A stretch of DNA of 64,000 bases from Agapetus fuscipes (lineage: Eukaryota > Arthropoda > Insecta > Trichoptera > Glossosomatidae), in contig OX637353.1 in assembly GCA_951799405.1 (NCBI GenBank), positions 4,278,001 through 4,342,000 on the forward strand, written 5' to 3'. The notes under the pieces are model-generated. The model did no database searches. It was not told the DNA's origin and was given only the letters and a program-made list of their open reading frames with translations. Shown in pieces: positions 31,116 through 42,888 of the stretch. How positions within the stretch are numbered: position 1 is the stretch's first letter; every line of letters begins with the position of its first letter. A program made the position numbers and the translations under genes.

Positions 31116-32441
31116 CACTTTTTTTTTTCTTTCATTAAATAGTAGACTACATTTTAAAAAATGCATCTGCGTTTTAAAAAAAAAAAATTTTAAACAGGCG
31201 CATGGGACGTCTATGGATCTTCGGATATAGTGTATTTCATACAAGTTTACCGACGGGCCCAGGTAACTTGGCGGATCCATCTACGTTCTTTTGACGTCAC
31301 GGCTTGGCTAGCCGGTCGCGCTGTGTTTTGGCGGGACTCAAATTCTCGGCATTTTATTTTAGAAAATTATAAATGATACTTCATTAATATACAGTTGTGA
31401 TGCTTGAAATGTACTCTACATAACTATAGTATTTTCAACTGTTTTGTCCCCATCTGCATTTACCCGATTATTTCTAATACGCTAGTCAAGATTAGCGGTT
31501 TGATCTCTTGACGCCAAAATTCAATTTTGTCAAAGATAACTAAAAATACTCAGATATGTTATCATTAGATTTAAAAACTCATTTCTTGATAACGTCACCG
31601 AGGAAACGTTGAGAAATTGGTTCTCTTCTTGACTAACAACGCTAGTAGATAAATTGCGCTGATTTAAAAACGTCTTGTAAAAAATCTGCACATTTGTAAC
31701 AATTTTCTGATATTCAAATATTCAGAATGAATGATTCCTTCCGAAGGAAAAATATTATACAAATTTCTTCACGGATTTTTTCCAGCATATGATCTTAGAG
31801 CTTACATATATGAGTCCAGTATCCAAGTACAAAAAAATCATTTAAATCGATCGTAACGCTCACCAAATACATGCATATAAACAAAAACAGCGTCTCTCTT
31901 GAGCGTTTTGATTTCTGTACATTTTTGGTACAATGATATGTTTGAACTGAAACGCAAAGGCTTGATACTTGGTACCGACGTGTATAAGAAATTCCATAAG
32001 GTTCGGCGAGACGGGTTTCTTAAAATTGCCATTTCATGACATCTCCAAAAGAAATCCGCATCCCGCTTCAGTACCTCAAATGTAAAACTTTTCGTTTCAA
32101 CCTAACAATAGCGTTTACCAAAAAATATAACGAATCTGAAAAAACACCTCCAGTGAGCATTTATGTTTCCGTACAGTTTCGGTAAAAATACAAGTTTGAG
32201 TATTTGCGTATAGATTTATACTTGGAACACAGATCATTTTTCATCTCACAAGACACGTTTTTTGTACAAAAAGTCTATTAAACTGAGTTTTTAGGATCAC
32301 ACGCTGAGCGACACGAATTTTTTAAAGGTTAAATTTTTCTCATGTTTTCTACTCTCTTGCCTTTAAATTTAACTCCCTTATTCATAAACATTTATGAAGT
32401 TGTGAACTTCCTTTTTAAACAATCTTTCATACTAAAAAGAT
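31116..32441. other. Long stretch without recognised feature
   Basis: A GC-richer block at 31240-31350 (TACCGACGGGCCCAGG, GGCTAGCCGGTCGCGC) and AT-rich remainder. No coding region or repeat family recognised. Confidence 0.35.
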
Positions 32442-32725
32442 CCTTAATTTAAAGGTTGATATGTGGCTGACTTCATTTTGCCAATGTCACCCGTGTGTCA
32501 GGGAAGGTCAGCAAAATCCGCAGGATGCAGGTTTATGTTCATTTTAGATATATTTAGACATATTTAAGAATTGTAGGGCGTATGTTCATTTGAGATTGGG
32601 TTTTATTGTTGTAGGTTCACATGCACCACGTTTAAGCGCGAACTTATGCGTGTATGCTTGTTGGCATATATTAATATGAATCCTAAATGTGATGTAGGAT
32701 CTTTGTAAATTTGATTATAGATTAT
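32442..32725 (+). mobile_element. Family A element with internal duplication
   Basis: CCTTAATTTAAAGGTTGATA head, CACCCGTGTGTCAGGGAAGG, then the TTATGTTCATTTTAGA block is followed about 60 bp later by a second ATGTTCATTTGAGATTGGG. The tail GATTATAGATTATAG is at 32712-32726. The duplicated block may reflect template switching. Confidence 0.75.
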
Positions 32726-33150
32726 AGCTATGATGTGTTTGAAAAGTTCCTAAATTTGTCAAAATGTGATTTCACCCATTTAAGGTAGGTTAAATATTTT
32801 GTCATTTATAAATTCTGTTCAATCTGATAGGGGTTGCAGGGAAAACACTATCGCCTGACTGGCGGTTGTAAAGATAATAGAAAAAATAACACATTTTTTC
32901 ATTGAAAACGCTGTAAGTATTTTTATTGGCAAATGTTTTTGTACGCTCCCATGTAATTTATGCACATTCAATAATATATTTCATACAAAAAAAAAACAAC
33001 GTTTTTAATATTTTATTCGCGTTACATCACACGTTGAAATTTTTTATATTGGAAAATAATTATACACATTTAGTTACTGGAATTTTTTAACACCATATTT
33101 TTTGCAGTTTTCGAATTGATTCTTTTTTATTATCCATGGTTCCCTAATTT
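32726..33150. other. AT-rich DNA, no recognised feature
   Basis: Nothing recognised. Confidence 0.3.
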
Positions 33151-33151
33151 T

Positions 33152-33352
33152 GTTCCTTGACTAATTGGTGAGTATGAGGCTGATCTCCATGATGTACAAA
33201 CTTCGTTCACTTTTTCCAAGGCGACAGGAGAAGCCAGGCTTCTGTTGATGTGAACGTTGTTTCTTGTAAGTGCACATGCAGCATGTGTAAGCGCGAACTA
33301 CCCCGTGTCTGCTTGTGAACGTGCATTATATGTCAATATGTCTATAAAGATA
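33152..33352 (+). mobile_element. Family A element, shortened
   Basis: TTCCTTGACTAATTGGTGAG, TATGAGGCTGATC, GTGCACATGCAGCATGTGTA, CGTGTCTGCTTGTGAACG and TCTATAAAGATATACATG. About 40 bp of the CCCCTGTTTCAGGG region are deleted. Confidence 0.75.
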
Positions 33353-33989
33353 TACATGCAGGTACATAGATCGGTTTTTGGAAAAGGTAAATAAACCTGT
33401 TGATTTAGCAAAGTAGCATTTATGGAAGAGGTACAAAAAATATTTTACAAATAAAATCCGTACCATTCGATTACTAGTCCGAAGCGATAACCATTTTAGA
33501 CTGTGGACCGTAGGCTTAGGAGGTAGCAGGTATCTACAATCCTATGTGGGCTATGAAGAGAAATTGAAGGAGTTAGATATTATGATAATTTTGAGAGAGA
33601 GAAAAACTTTGTATGGCTTGTTACGTAGATTCTTTATAAAAAATAAAACAAAGACATAGATATTATGTTGAAATCTTAAATGGAAAGTATTAAAAGTAGG
33701 TACAAAGTATTCTTATCAGAAGATTCAGTTTCCTTCCAGAAGCGTCTCGGAAACAGCAAATCTTTCAATAAAATGATAATAGGACAATCAAGAGCCGAGC
33801 TTAAAGTTCGCATTTAATATGCAAACGAAAACGAAGCAGATGTCGGGAAAGTTGGCCATACTAAGTCAGCTGGGAGTGTGGCTGAGAAATCATCATTTCC
33901 ATATTGCGAGTGCAAAATCGCTCAGATGCGAGTACGTTATGGCTATATGGCAGAAGTATTTAATTGAAAAGTGCAGTTTTAAATATTTA
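33353..33989. other. Intergenic DNA; possible family C head fragment
   Basis: At 33478-33512 CCGAAGCGATAACCATTTTA, GACTGTGGACCG weakly resembles the reversed family C tRNA-like head. Nothing else recognised. Confidence 0.3.
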
Positions 33990-34427
33990 TCGACGGTTAA
34001 AGAAAGTAGGGCATAAGCGACAAAAACTAAACTGTTCAGGAGACCAGTTTCAAGTTTGAGATTGCAAGAAAATGGCATAACTTTTTTACTATTTTATCAT
34101 ATCATTAAAATCAAAACCGCTCTACAATTTAAAAAATTAAGGCATTTATTGGCATTCCTATTAATGTGGTTTTACGATGTTTCACGATTTTTTTTTGTCA
34201 CAAGCGCCTTTAGCACAAAAAAGGCCAAAATCTTGTCGGTTACACAAAAACCATAGGTAGGTACTTCGAAAACGCAGTTGTTTGCTTGGGCATAAACAAC
34301 AACAATAATCATTGTAGAGCTATGGAAGTTAGCGCATTAGAAAGAACGGCAAATTTTAAGTAGGATAGCATTCATAACTCATTTTTGACCAAAACGTCGC
34401 TTATGTCCTACTTCTCTTAACCGTCGA
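33990..34427. mobile_element. Tc1/mariner-type MITE, 438 bp, TA target duplication
   Basis: TCGACGGTTAAAGAAAGTAG, GGCATAAGCGAC at the left end is mirrored by GTCGCTTATGTCCTACTTCT and CTTAACCGTCGA at the right. TA lies at 33988-33989 and 34428-34429. TA duplication fits Tc1/mariner/pogo-type cut-and-paste elements. The interior holds only AT-rich sequence and no transposase. Confidence 0.8.
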
Positions 34428-34603
34428 TATTGTCTTTCTAAAGTCATACTGAATTTCATATATTATGATTAATCATAATAATGTCGAATATCTTGAATTC
34501 AAGGATTTTTATTGAACCACAATCCACGTTTAAGTGGGTTTTCTTTTTCTAAATAATGATTGGCTTAATTTGAATAATAAGTGCATAGTTTAGTCCAAGA
34601 GTT

Positions 34604-34862
34604 GCTGGGATGGTCCAGGGTAAGGCGTCGGCGCTCGAATTTGCGTTATTGACACTAACGCTGCGCTGGTTCGAAACCCGCCTGAGTCATATTCTTTCGA
34701 CAATTACTTTGACCCTGGTTGAACAGATGTCATTGGCTAGTTATTTATTAATAATCCATTAAAAGTATTCAAAAATGAGTTTTTAATTGGTATCGTTAAA
34801 GCCTTTTTCTGGACAGGCAAAATAGGTTAGTGAATTGCGTTCCTCTTAAAAGATCTAAAAAG
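34604..34862 (+). mobile_element. SINE family D, best copy
   Basis: Head GATGGTCCAGGGTAAGGCG (box A-like), box B GCTGGTTCGAAACCCGCC, then ATTCTTTCGACAATTACTTT, GACCCTGGTTGAACAGATGT, CTGGACAGGCAAAATAGGTT and AATTGCGTTCCTCTTA. tRNA-derived, with a box A/B spacing of about 50 bp. Confidence 0.8.
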
Positions 34863-35424
34863 TCTAGCAACTGCTAGTGTTTGTGCATGATTAGTTCTGA
34901 TACATATGAGATTGGTGTTCCGCCTATAAATCAAGGATGATAAACAAAAATAGCAATATCAGTTAACATTGCTCTTCAGTCGATATGATGACACCGATCG
35001 TAGATTGTGTTAGTAGGTATCACAACCAGGAGCGGCTGTGAGCCAGCGGCCGCAGAGGGTGCTGCCGCTGCTGGCAAGCAGTGGCGGTCTCGTGAAAAGG
35101 CACGTTCCTGCAGCGCCTGCACTCGACATACTTACCGAGATTACTAATAAGTGTGTGCCACTTGCAGGCACCGACACTGATATTAGGTTAATACACTCAC
35201 ACTAGCAACACGCATTTCCGACAGAGTAAACATTCACAACAAATATCAGAACTTTTAAATATATTTTTAAAGCGTCCAAATGCCTTCTAAATGTGTTAAT
35301 CTATAATTTTATTTGCACAGATGTATTTACTTTTCTATTGCTGTATTTTTTTTGCTATGGCTGGTCATGTATTGCACCCTGCACATGACTAAACTGGAAT
35401 AAACATGTTTTATTAATATTATTA
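34863..35424. other. Intergenic DNA with GC-rich patch
   Basis: At 35025-35140 the sequence is markedly GC-rich (AGGAGCGGCTGTGAGCCAG, GGGTGCTGCCGCTGCTGGC) with imperfect CGGC/GCCG symmetry. It could be a transposon end or a small exon, but nothing identifies it. A (TATTAT)-like run lies at 35410-35430. Confidence 0.3.
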
Positions 35425-35643
35425 TTATTAACATTCAAAACTCATATCAAATAAATGCCCACAAACAGACACGTGTAAATTCTCGCTTACTGAATGTGTA
35501 CTTACGAATTAAAACCAAACCTCAAATGAACATAAACCCTGCAACTTTTGCCGACCTTCCCTGAAACAGGGGTGACATTGGCAAAGTAAACCATTTTATA
35601 CAGTATGGGTGGTCAGCCCCGTACCAACCTATAAATCAAAGAA
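35425..35643 (-). mobile_element. Family A element, tail truncated
   Basis: AACATTCAAAACTCATATCA, CCCACAAACAGACACGTGTA, AACATAAACCCTGCAACTT, CTTCCCTGAAACAGGGG and the head GGTCAGCCCCGTACCAACC, CTATAAATCAAAG. It has TATTATTATTA where the pentamer tail would be. Confidence 0.85.
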
Positions 35644-35989
35644 TACAAATAATAAAATACATTCAGGGATATAAAACAAAAAAGAATAATGACATAAAAT
35701 TGATAAGATGAAGGACCTTAAATTGATAACAATAACAAAAAAATATATAGAATCAATAGAACGTTGACATAATTCCTGAGTACAATACAAAAGTTTGCTA
35801 GGATAAGTGAATGATGGCCGATTCCACTAAAAGGGGAATCAAAATAATACTAAATAAATTGTACAGTGGACTGCACAGGACTTTATAGCACAAAATACGG
35901 TCATGTTTAGGTCATAGTCAATTTTCATAACAAAACATTTAGTTGTGTGTAAGTAATGAAGCTAATCTTTTTAAGCAATCGTCTTTTTG

Positions 35990-37700
35990 CAGTATTATCA
36001 TTGATCCCGTTTGTATCAAAACTAACACTTTGTTTGGTGGGTACCTATACTTTTCATTGATATTTTGGAAAGTTATGATTGATTATTATATGGGTACAAC
36101 TTACTAGATTTTAAGACTCGTAGCCGCGTATTTTATATTAGGCGTTTTAGTACCAAGAATATTACAATTATTTTTGTATTAAAATTTGTCACTTTGTATG
36201 GTGGCTACACCTTATAATATTAATTTGAAAAAAGTATTGATTAATGTATGTAGGTATATATAAGAGCTTTTCAATTGTACACCATTATTTTTTAGTTAAC
36301 CCGTTCTCTGCCGGGAAAAATTAAAATATTGTTTTCTCTTGTATGGCAACCCCCAAAGCAAAGAGTATTAAGAGGCAATGCTTATTGTTGTTGTAAAGCA
36401 ATTGATTGAGCGAATTGTTAAGTAGGTTTATTTATGGGTATTAGACGTTTTGCTACCAAAAATATTACAATAATTTTTTGTATGAAAATTTGTCACTTTG
36501 TATGGTGGCTATACTTTATAATATTTTTTTGAAAAAAGTAATGATTCATGTATGTAGGTATATATAAAAGCTTTTCAATTGTGGAACATTATTTTTTAGT
36601 TAACCCTTTCTCTGCCGAGAAATTTTAAATTATTTTTTTCTCTTGTATGGCAACCCCCAAAACAAAGAAAATTATGAGGCAATGGTTATTTTTGTTACAT
36701 AGCAGTATTATAATGACGATTATGCAAAAGAAATAAAGAAAATCGTAGGAGCCGTTTTTGAGAAAATCTCATTTGAAATTTTCAGCTGTTCGGAAGCCAT
36801 CTTGAATTTTCTAAAATTTAAAAAATGTACCACTATGAATTATAGTGATAAAAAAGTTTTTTCTGATCAAGTTAAGAAACATAAAAGTTTTTTGCGTTCT
36901 GATGGGTTTTTGTAGCCTTTTAATTTCAATTTTTGATATCATGTAAACGGCCCTTTATGTTTTTATTTTCAAAAATTTGATTTGATTTTTATATAGAATT
37001 TGATGTTACGTATAATATTGTGGAACATTTCTTTTTTGTCAACGCTTTCACTTCTGAGAAAATCACAATTGTTTATTTTTTTCATATGGCAACTCATAGA
37101 CGCAGATTAATAAAAATGTTGCCATAACTAAATTTGATAAGAATGTATCAAGCAACTACTTAACTGAAAATTTAAAAAAATCGTTCGAGCCGTTTTTGAG
37201 AAAATCGCATTTGAAGTTTTCTTCTCTTTGGAAGCAATCTTGAATTCTCAAAGTAGTGAAAAACAAATTATAGTGCAAAGAAGTTTATAATTTTTTCTTT
37301 CTTGTGAACCTAAAAAAAGTTTTACAAAATTGCGTTTTTATGGGTCTTTTTAGTATTTTCGATGAAAATTTTGAGATCGTGTAAACGGTACTTTAATTAA
37401 AAAAAAAATTATAGTATTCTTTAAATTTTTGTAGAAATTAATATTGCGCGTAATATTGTTAAAACATTTTTTTTTTGTCAACGCAGCCATTTCCGAGATA
37501 ATCACAATCGTTTTTTTCTTTCATATGGCAACTCATAGACGCAGGTTGGGAAGAGTGTTGCCATTACAAATTTTCTTCGCGACAATTTAAGCAACGACCA
37601 CACTGAAATTTTAAAGAAAATCGTTAGAGCCGTTTTTGAGAAAAGTGCAATTTTATGGTTTTTTTTGTATGGCAGCCATCTTGAATTTTCAGGGTGGTGC
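35990..37700 (+). repeat. Degenerate tandem array (family F), ~439-bp and ~300-bp periods
   Basis: GCCGTTTTTGAG occurs at 36751, 37189 and 37629 (spacings 438 and 440), and GTCAACGC at 37038 and 37477 (439), so about 2.3 units of ~439 bp are present. Upstream, 36141-36410 and 36441-36700 are a further pair about 300 bp apart (TTTGTCACTTTGTATGGTGG, CTTTTCAATTGT, CTCTTGTATGGCAACCCCC). Each large unit carries ATATGGCAACTC ... GTTGCCAT, a small hairpin. A single relative lies at 21.2-21.5 kb. Confidence 0.75.
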
Positions 37701-37950
37701 CATGCCAGTCAGCCCATCAAAATCTGTGGTTGTCAATTCTCTAAATCCAAAAATTGGTGTCTCTACGATCAGTAGTTCCAGCTGGGACATACATACATAC
37801 ATACATCCATACGGACGGACGGACGGACGGACAGGTTCGACAAATTAGGTTTTTTTGCATGTCCTGGTGCAGAACAACTCATTTCCGTTGAAACCTCGTT
37901 TTTTTTTTTTCGGACGAATACAATACTTTATTACTTCCTTCGGACTGCTA
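37701..37950 (+). mobile_element. Retroelement-like 3' end with (CATA)n and (GGAC)n runs
   Basis: TAGTTCCAGCTGGGACATAC leads into four CATA units, then five GGAC units (37812-37832), then TTTTTTTGCATGTCCTGGTG and ACTCATTTCCGTTGAAACCT. Such short-repeat-plus-conserved-end arrangements are typical of insect retroelement termini, but no coding part is attached. It forms the right edge of the family F array. Confidence 0.5.
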
Positions 37951-39857
37951 TAAAGTAAAAATATATCCATAAAAAAAGCCCTTCGGTGTCCATGTCCAAT
38001 GAATCCACAGAGTCCATGAAGCTTAAAAGTAAACATTAATATAGGTACTTACTTTACATTTATATTAACTTTTGTAGCGATTTATAATATGTAACAAATT
38101 TTTGTATCCCCCAATTACATTGTTTGGTAAGTTGGTGACTTCACCTGACAATAAATTGGAATAGGTTTTGTTTACCGAATAAATAAGTTTATTTGTTTAT
38201 GAAAACTTATAAAAACCTTTACTTGTATAGACTGATGTTATTTATGGTTATAGTCTTTGTGATTGTTTTTTTTTCATTTTGTAAGTATCAAATCCTGGAA
38301 AATGTATTTATTAGTAAGTAACAATTTTATAAAATTATTGCTCATTAAAATTACGTATTACTGATGCCTTTTTAGCAAACTAAAATCAGACATAAATAAT
38401 GCTGGATTTACTCTTTTGGAAAATCGCCACACAGCACACCTCCACTAACAGTTCTAATCAAATTGCGCTCTATCTCCCTGGCTCTTCAATATCTTGTTGA
38501 TACGAAATTGTAACGTAAACCATTCTGCCTTTTAACTAAAGCTCCTGATTCAACAAAAAATGAATTATAAACTTTCAAACTGAACAGTAAGCTGATGTTA
38601 TGCATTTTAAGGACTGCTTATGTGATATCGATACGTCAATACGTGGTGTTTTCCACTAAAAAGCTCAACATTTTTTAAAGAATTTGTCGGACTACTTAAA
38701 AATGAGTGAACGTATCCCAAAATTTGTCCAAATACATGTTTAACGACTTCATTAATTGATGAGGCATTCACTTTGTAACTCTTTATTTTTTTAATAATAA
38801 AAAAAAAATGCAACTGAGGATGTGAACATTATTCACGAAACCGGTACCACATTAATAAATTTTACACGTCCCGTAACCTAATAAATTTTGTTTTGTATCG
38901 TTAAATATGTAGCTTTAAATCTTATGTTTATTTGATTTTAGATAAATGTTTACTAAGTTATGGAGCCTTTTACGAAAACTACGCTAAACAAGTCATTCAT
39001 CAATTTATCAAATCTTGATTGAGGCGGCTCAAATTCTACCAAGATGAGATAAACGAGTAAATAAATTTCTTAAAATTGATAAATGACAAGAGGCGTGCTA
39101 TTGCACAGTTGAAGATTAAGCTATAACTTATTTTACGTTTTCAGTAAATAAAGTTATATTACTGAATATCAACGGATCATTTGGTCCTCTGCACATATGA
39201 AATGTGTGTTAAGCACATTTCTTCTATTTTTTTAGCTGTAAATTTACCAAACATGATTATTTTTATAATACAGGGTTTATAAATTGATTTTTGACAAAAG
39301 GTCAGGACTAAGCAAATATTGCAAGAAATGGTCGTACGGTTCAGGAATTTGAACAACCCCTACCTAAAATCTAATAAAATGCCAATGAACTTTTAAAGTA
39401 TGAATAATAACAAAAAAAATTACTAAGTATAATGAATTTGCATTTTTTCTGTGTACTAATGCGCTGAGTTACAACTATAAGCCTCTGAAAATTCAACAAA
39501 ACCGAATGTGGGAGCTTCAAACACAGATAATATTGTGGAAGGTTCTGCAAGTAAATTAATTTCAAAGTGCCGAATGCGAATTTCGTGATTTGCCTCAGGG
39601 AACATGTATTCAAAATAATACTTGTTATTCACCGACAATAATCATAATCCCGTACAAGGCAAAATGATTCATTGAAATTATATATAGTTGAGCGTGTATA
39701 AGGAGGTGGTGAGTATACTCACGTCAAATTGGCAGTATTGAATTAACAACTGAAAACATTCATTGATTGATTTGATGACATGGTTACGATCTGAAGTAGG
39801 CATTTAGTTACTTTAAAAAAATTTGAGTTTTTTCATTTCAAAAACTTTATTTTAGAT
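37951..39857. other. Long stretch without recognised feature
   Basis: AT-rich. No coding region, SINE or MITE recognised. Confidence 0.35.
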
Positions 39858-39967
39858 AAACCCTTAAATGCTTGCTGCTTTTCTCTGAGAAAGGGATAAC
39901 GTTGGCAAATTTAACCATTTTTTAGTGTTTGAGTGGTTGTTCTCATTTCAACTTATAAGTCAATCAG
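39858..39967 (-). mobile_element. Family A head fragment
   Basis: CTTTTCTCTGAGAAAGGG, TAACGTTGGCAAATTTAACC and the GACTTATAAGTTG end (right side) correspond to the family A head half. The tail half is missing. Confidence 0.65.
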
Positions 39968-40129
39968 TTTAAAATAAAAAGTTTAAAATAAAGTTAAGGG
40001 GTAACCTTATTTTGATTATATTTACGAGTGCTAGCAAAAAAAATACGTCTAATAATTGTGTAAAAGTTTATAATTTTGTATGTTTTCTTTTATTTTCACA
40101 AATATTCCCCAGCACTTTTTTGTCATCGA

Positions 40130-41290
40130 ACAAATGATTATTGCTGAACATCCCTCGAGAGTAAAAAAAGGGCTAGAACAGAGTTGAAGTGTAAAAGTGA
40201 GAATCCACGTGCAAGTGGGTGTTCGAAGTATACGTGAAATGGGAAAAGGGGCGTTATAGATACACGTGGAAAGAGAGATGGGCGTTTGAGGTACAAGTGA
40301 CGGAAAAGAGGAGGCGTTTGAGATGCTAAGGTTGTATCAATATATAATATTAAACAATTTTTATAAACAGAGAGAAGAAGAGTGTTAAAAATCCCTGGGA
40401 GAGAAAAAGGGGGCGTTTCTTTAAGAACAGAAAGGGGGACGTTTGAGTTATTCGACTGGGTGAATTTAAGAAACATAAATGACAGAATAAGGATGCTTAA
40501 CATCTACGACAAATGACAGGAGGCGTTTCAGTTACTCTTGGAATGGGCAAGGGAGCATTTGAGATAAACAAGAGAGAACAGAGCGGGTGTTTGAGATACA
40601 CGAATGAGAAAAGTGAACGTTTGAATAACACGAGAGTGGAGGGAGAGGACATTTGAGATACATGCATAAGAGAATAAGAGTGTTTGAAGTTAGAAAGTGA
40701 GGATAGAACATGCGTTTGCGTACGATAAGGATGGGAGGAGAGGGCATTTGGTGGGAGAGATGTATGACAAAAGAAAGGTGATTGAGATTAACAAGAGAGG
40801 ACAAAGGGGCGTTTGATATACAAAAGTGAGGATACAACAGGCATTTACCTAAGACGAGGGTGGGAAAAGAGGGCATTGCAGATGCATGACAGAAGATACG
40901 TATTTGAGAATAACAAGAGAGGATAAGGGAGCATTTGATATTCACAAATGAGGACAAAACGGTCGTTTGCGTAAGATGAGGGTGTGAGGAGAGGGAATTT
41001 GAGATGCATGACAGAAGAAAGGTGTTTAAGATTAACAAGAGAGGACAAGGGGGCGTTTGATTTACACAAGTTAGGACAGAACGGGCGTTTGCGTTAGACG
41101 AGGGTGGGAGAGGAGTTCATTTCAGATGCATGACAGAAGAAGAGTGTTTGAGATTAACAAAATAACACAAGGGGGCGTTTATATACTTGAGGGAAGAGAT
41201 AGGGGGCGTTTGAGATACTCGAGGGAGGGGACAGGGGGCGTTTGAGATATCACCTGTCCGAAAGGGAGGGTGGGCGTTTGTTTCGAGAGG
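40130..41290 (+). repeat. Purine-rich minisatellite with 122-bp higher-order repeat
   Basis: The whole block is built from ~30-35 bp units of the type GGGCGTTTGAGATACACGAG AGAGGACAA. From 40759 the units are organised into an exact 122-bp higher-order period: GATGYATGACARAAG occurs at 40759, 40881, 41003 and 41125. The plus strand is strongly purine-biased, which leaves long open minus-strand frames (up to 168 codons, serine/leucine/proline rich). These are interpreted as a by-product of composition, not genes. Confidence 0.85.
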
Positions 41291-41556
41291 ACAATGTGTG
41301 CCGATGCGAAGCTTTTTTTGTTTTCCATCGTGTATTGTGATTCAGAGTGCGATGTACATACATGCATACATACACACAAGTAAAAGCGTCTAAATTTAGC
41401 AAAAATACACGTGTAAGAGCTTGTTTTATATGTATGGGTAAGGATAATGAAAAATATAAACTTTTTTTTGGCAAATTCATAAAAACTTTCAAAATAAGAA
41501 AACAATATTTGTTTAGGAGTTTATAATTTACTCGGAATTATTTTCATATAAAAAGT
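41291..41556. other. Spacer, no recognised feature
   Basis: Nothing recognised. Confidence 0.3.
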
Positions 41557-41690
41557 AATGTCATCCGGCCGGATTTCTAGGAAAAAGATAAACAAACATT
41601 GTTTTTGGTTACTAAAGACCCTAGTAAAAAAGATTTTTGACGTTTTCCAGTCGAGAAAAAAAACTATTCCCAAATTTGTGCTGAGTTCAT
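41557..41690 (+). repeat. Family G repeat copy
   Basis: GTCATCCGGCCGGATTTCTA, GGAAAAAGATAAACAAACAT, GGTTACTAAAGACCC and TTTTGACGTTTTCCAGTCGA then GAAAAAAAA follow the family G order. Confidence 0.5.
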
Positions 41691-42160
41691 TGTGTCCGTT
41701 ACACCGATATATTTATTGTTTTTCTTACTTTTAATAGTACCTACGCTACATCTTGTATATGTACCCTTAATTTTCTAAGAAATATAAATAACCTCTGTGG
41801 TTATGGTTCGCGGAATTCTATTGTCAGTTTGACGTACTGGGTTTTTTATTTATTTAAAGGAGATTAAATGCTTTAAAAAGAAAAGATTTGAGTTCAAACG
41901 AGATTTTTTAAAGGAAATATAAAATGGGTCACGTTTTACAGCACCACAGAAAGGTATAAAAAGCCAACAATAAGATCTGTGCGGAATTTCTTGCCATTAC
42001 AAAACTGACTTGCACTTTTCCTATTTTTCATTTTCAACCTCAATTTTGCGCCCGCGGGCTTGAAGGCTGCACACGCTGCCAGAGACGAATAAAAGTGGCA
42101 AGTCAAAAGTAAGTGAGAAGTACAGAGTTGTAAGTGGTAAGTCGTAGTAAGTAGAAAGTT
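41691..42160. other. Intergenic DNA, no recognised feature
   Basis: From 42085 to 42160 the plus strand has repeated AAGTGGTAAGT/AAGTA-like words, a low-complexity purine-rich tract. Confidence 0.3.
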
Positions 42161-42165
42161 GGCGG

Positions 42166-42197
42166 CTTACGGGGTTAGTTACCACTAGCCCCGTAAG
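42166..42197. repeat. 9-bp stem hairpin
   Basis: CTTACGGGG and CCCCGTAAG flank a 14-nt loop. It sits between a purine-rich tract and a SINE B head, with no downstream T-run, so a terminator role is not claimed. Confidence 0.6.
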
Positions 42198-42208
42198 TGG
42201 TGAGTGAG

Positions 42209-42385
42209 TCCATAGCTCAGCCGATATAATGCGTGCCAAACATAGCGTTTGATCTCCGTTTCTTTCGAGAGCTGGGAAACCCCGAATTCAAGTGAAGAGG
42301 TTGGCATAAAGGTGGCACCCTTTCCTGTGAAAATAAATTGGTTCAACACTGCAATCTTTTCGAGAACAACCTGATAAGAAATTTC
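42209..42385 (+). mobile_element. SINE family B with internal deletion
   Basis: Head AGTCCATAGCTCAGCCGATA (box A) and then a direct jump to GAGAGCTGGGAAACCCCGAA, TTCAAGTGAAGAGGTTGGC, CCTTTCCTGTGAAAATAAAT and TCAACACTGCAATCTTTTCG. Box B and the CCGGCAAGG part are deleted. Confidence 0.65.
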
Positions 42386-42888
42386 AATTTATTTGAATTG
42401 CGAGTAGTAGTAAGAGTTTGGTGGTCTGTTTGATAATAAATAGTGTATCTACATAATTTTGTTTCTTACCTAAAAAAAATTTTTTTCCGTTTTTGAAAAG
42501 TTGTAATAATAAAATGTTGCATAAACAAATTCACAAACTTGTACATATACGTCATACAGTTGCAGTATCTACTTGCAAATTCATGCTTCAACATACTGCA
42601 TGCTAAGTAACGAACCAACATATACTTTGGACCTCGGTTACATTTCTTCCCGCATTACTGATGTAGATGAAAATTACCTCTGATTCTGATAACGCTGAAT
42701 ACAGCTCCAACGAAGCACTGAAAAATTCTACTTTTTTCACTGCGCGGTTTGCTGTTGATTTAATTTTAAAATATCTTATAATCTTTATTCCGATTTTAAA
42801 GGTATTTATTTGTTCAAGTTGTGTTACAATACATTTACTACTACTTTCGATTGCACACTGCCCCGGTTTGAGGCTGGTTTATAGAGAA
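42386..42888. other. Intergenic DNA, no recognised feature
   Basis: Nothing recognised. Confidence 0.3.

Noticed and set aside
40138..41505. Several overlapping minus-strand frames of 74-168 codons
   Set aside because: They translate a purine-biased tandem repeat. Stop codons are rare on the pyrimidine strand, and the peptides repeat with the DNA unit, so composition explains them.
42166..42197. Hairpin as a transcription terminator
   Set aside because: No T-run follows, and intrinsic terminators of this kind are not expected in a eukaryotic sequence.
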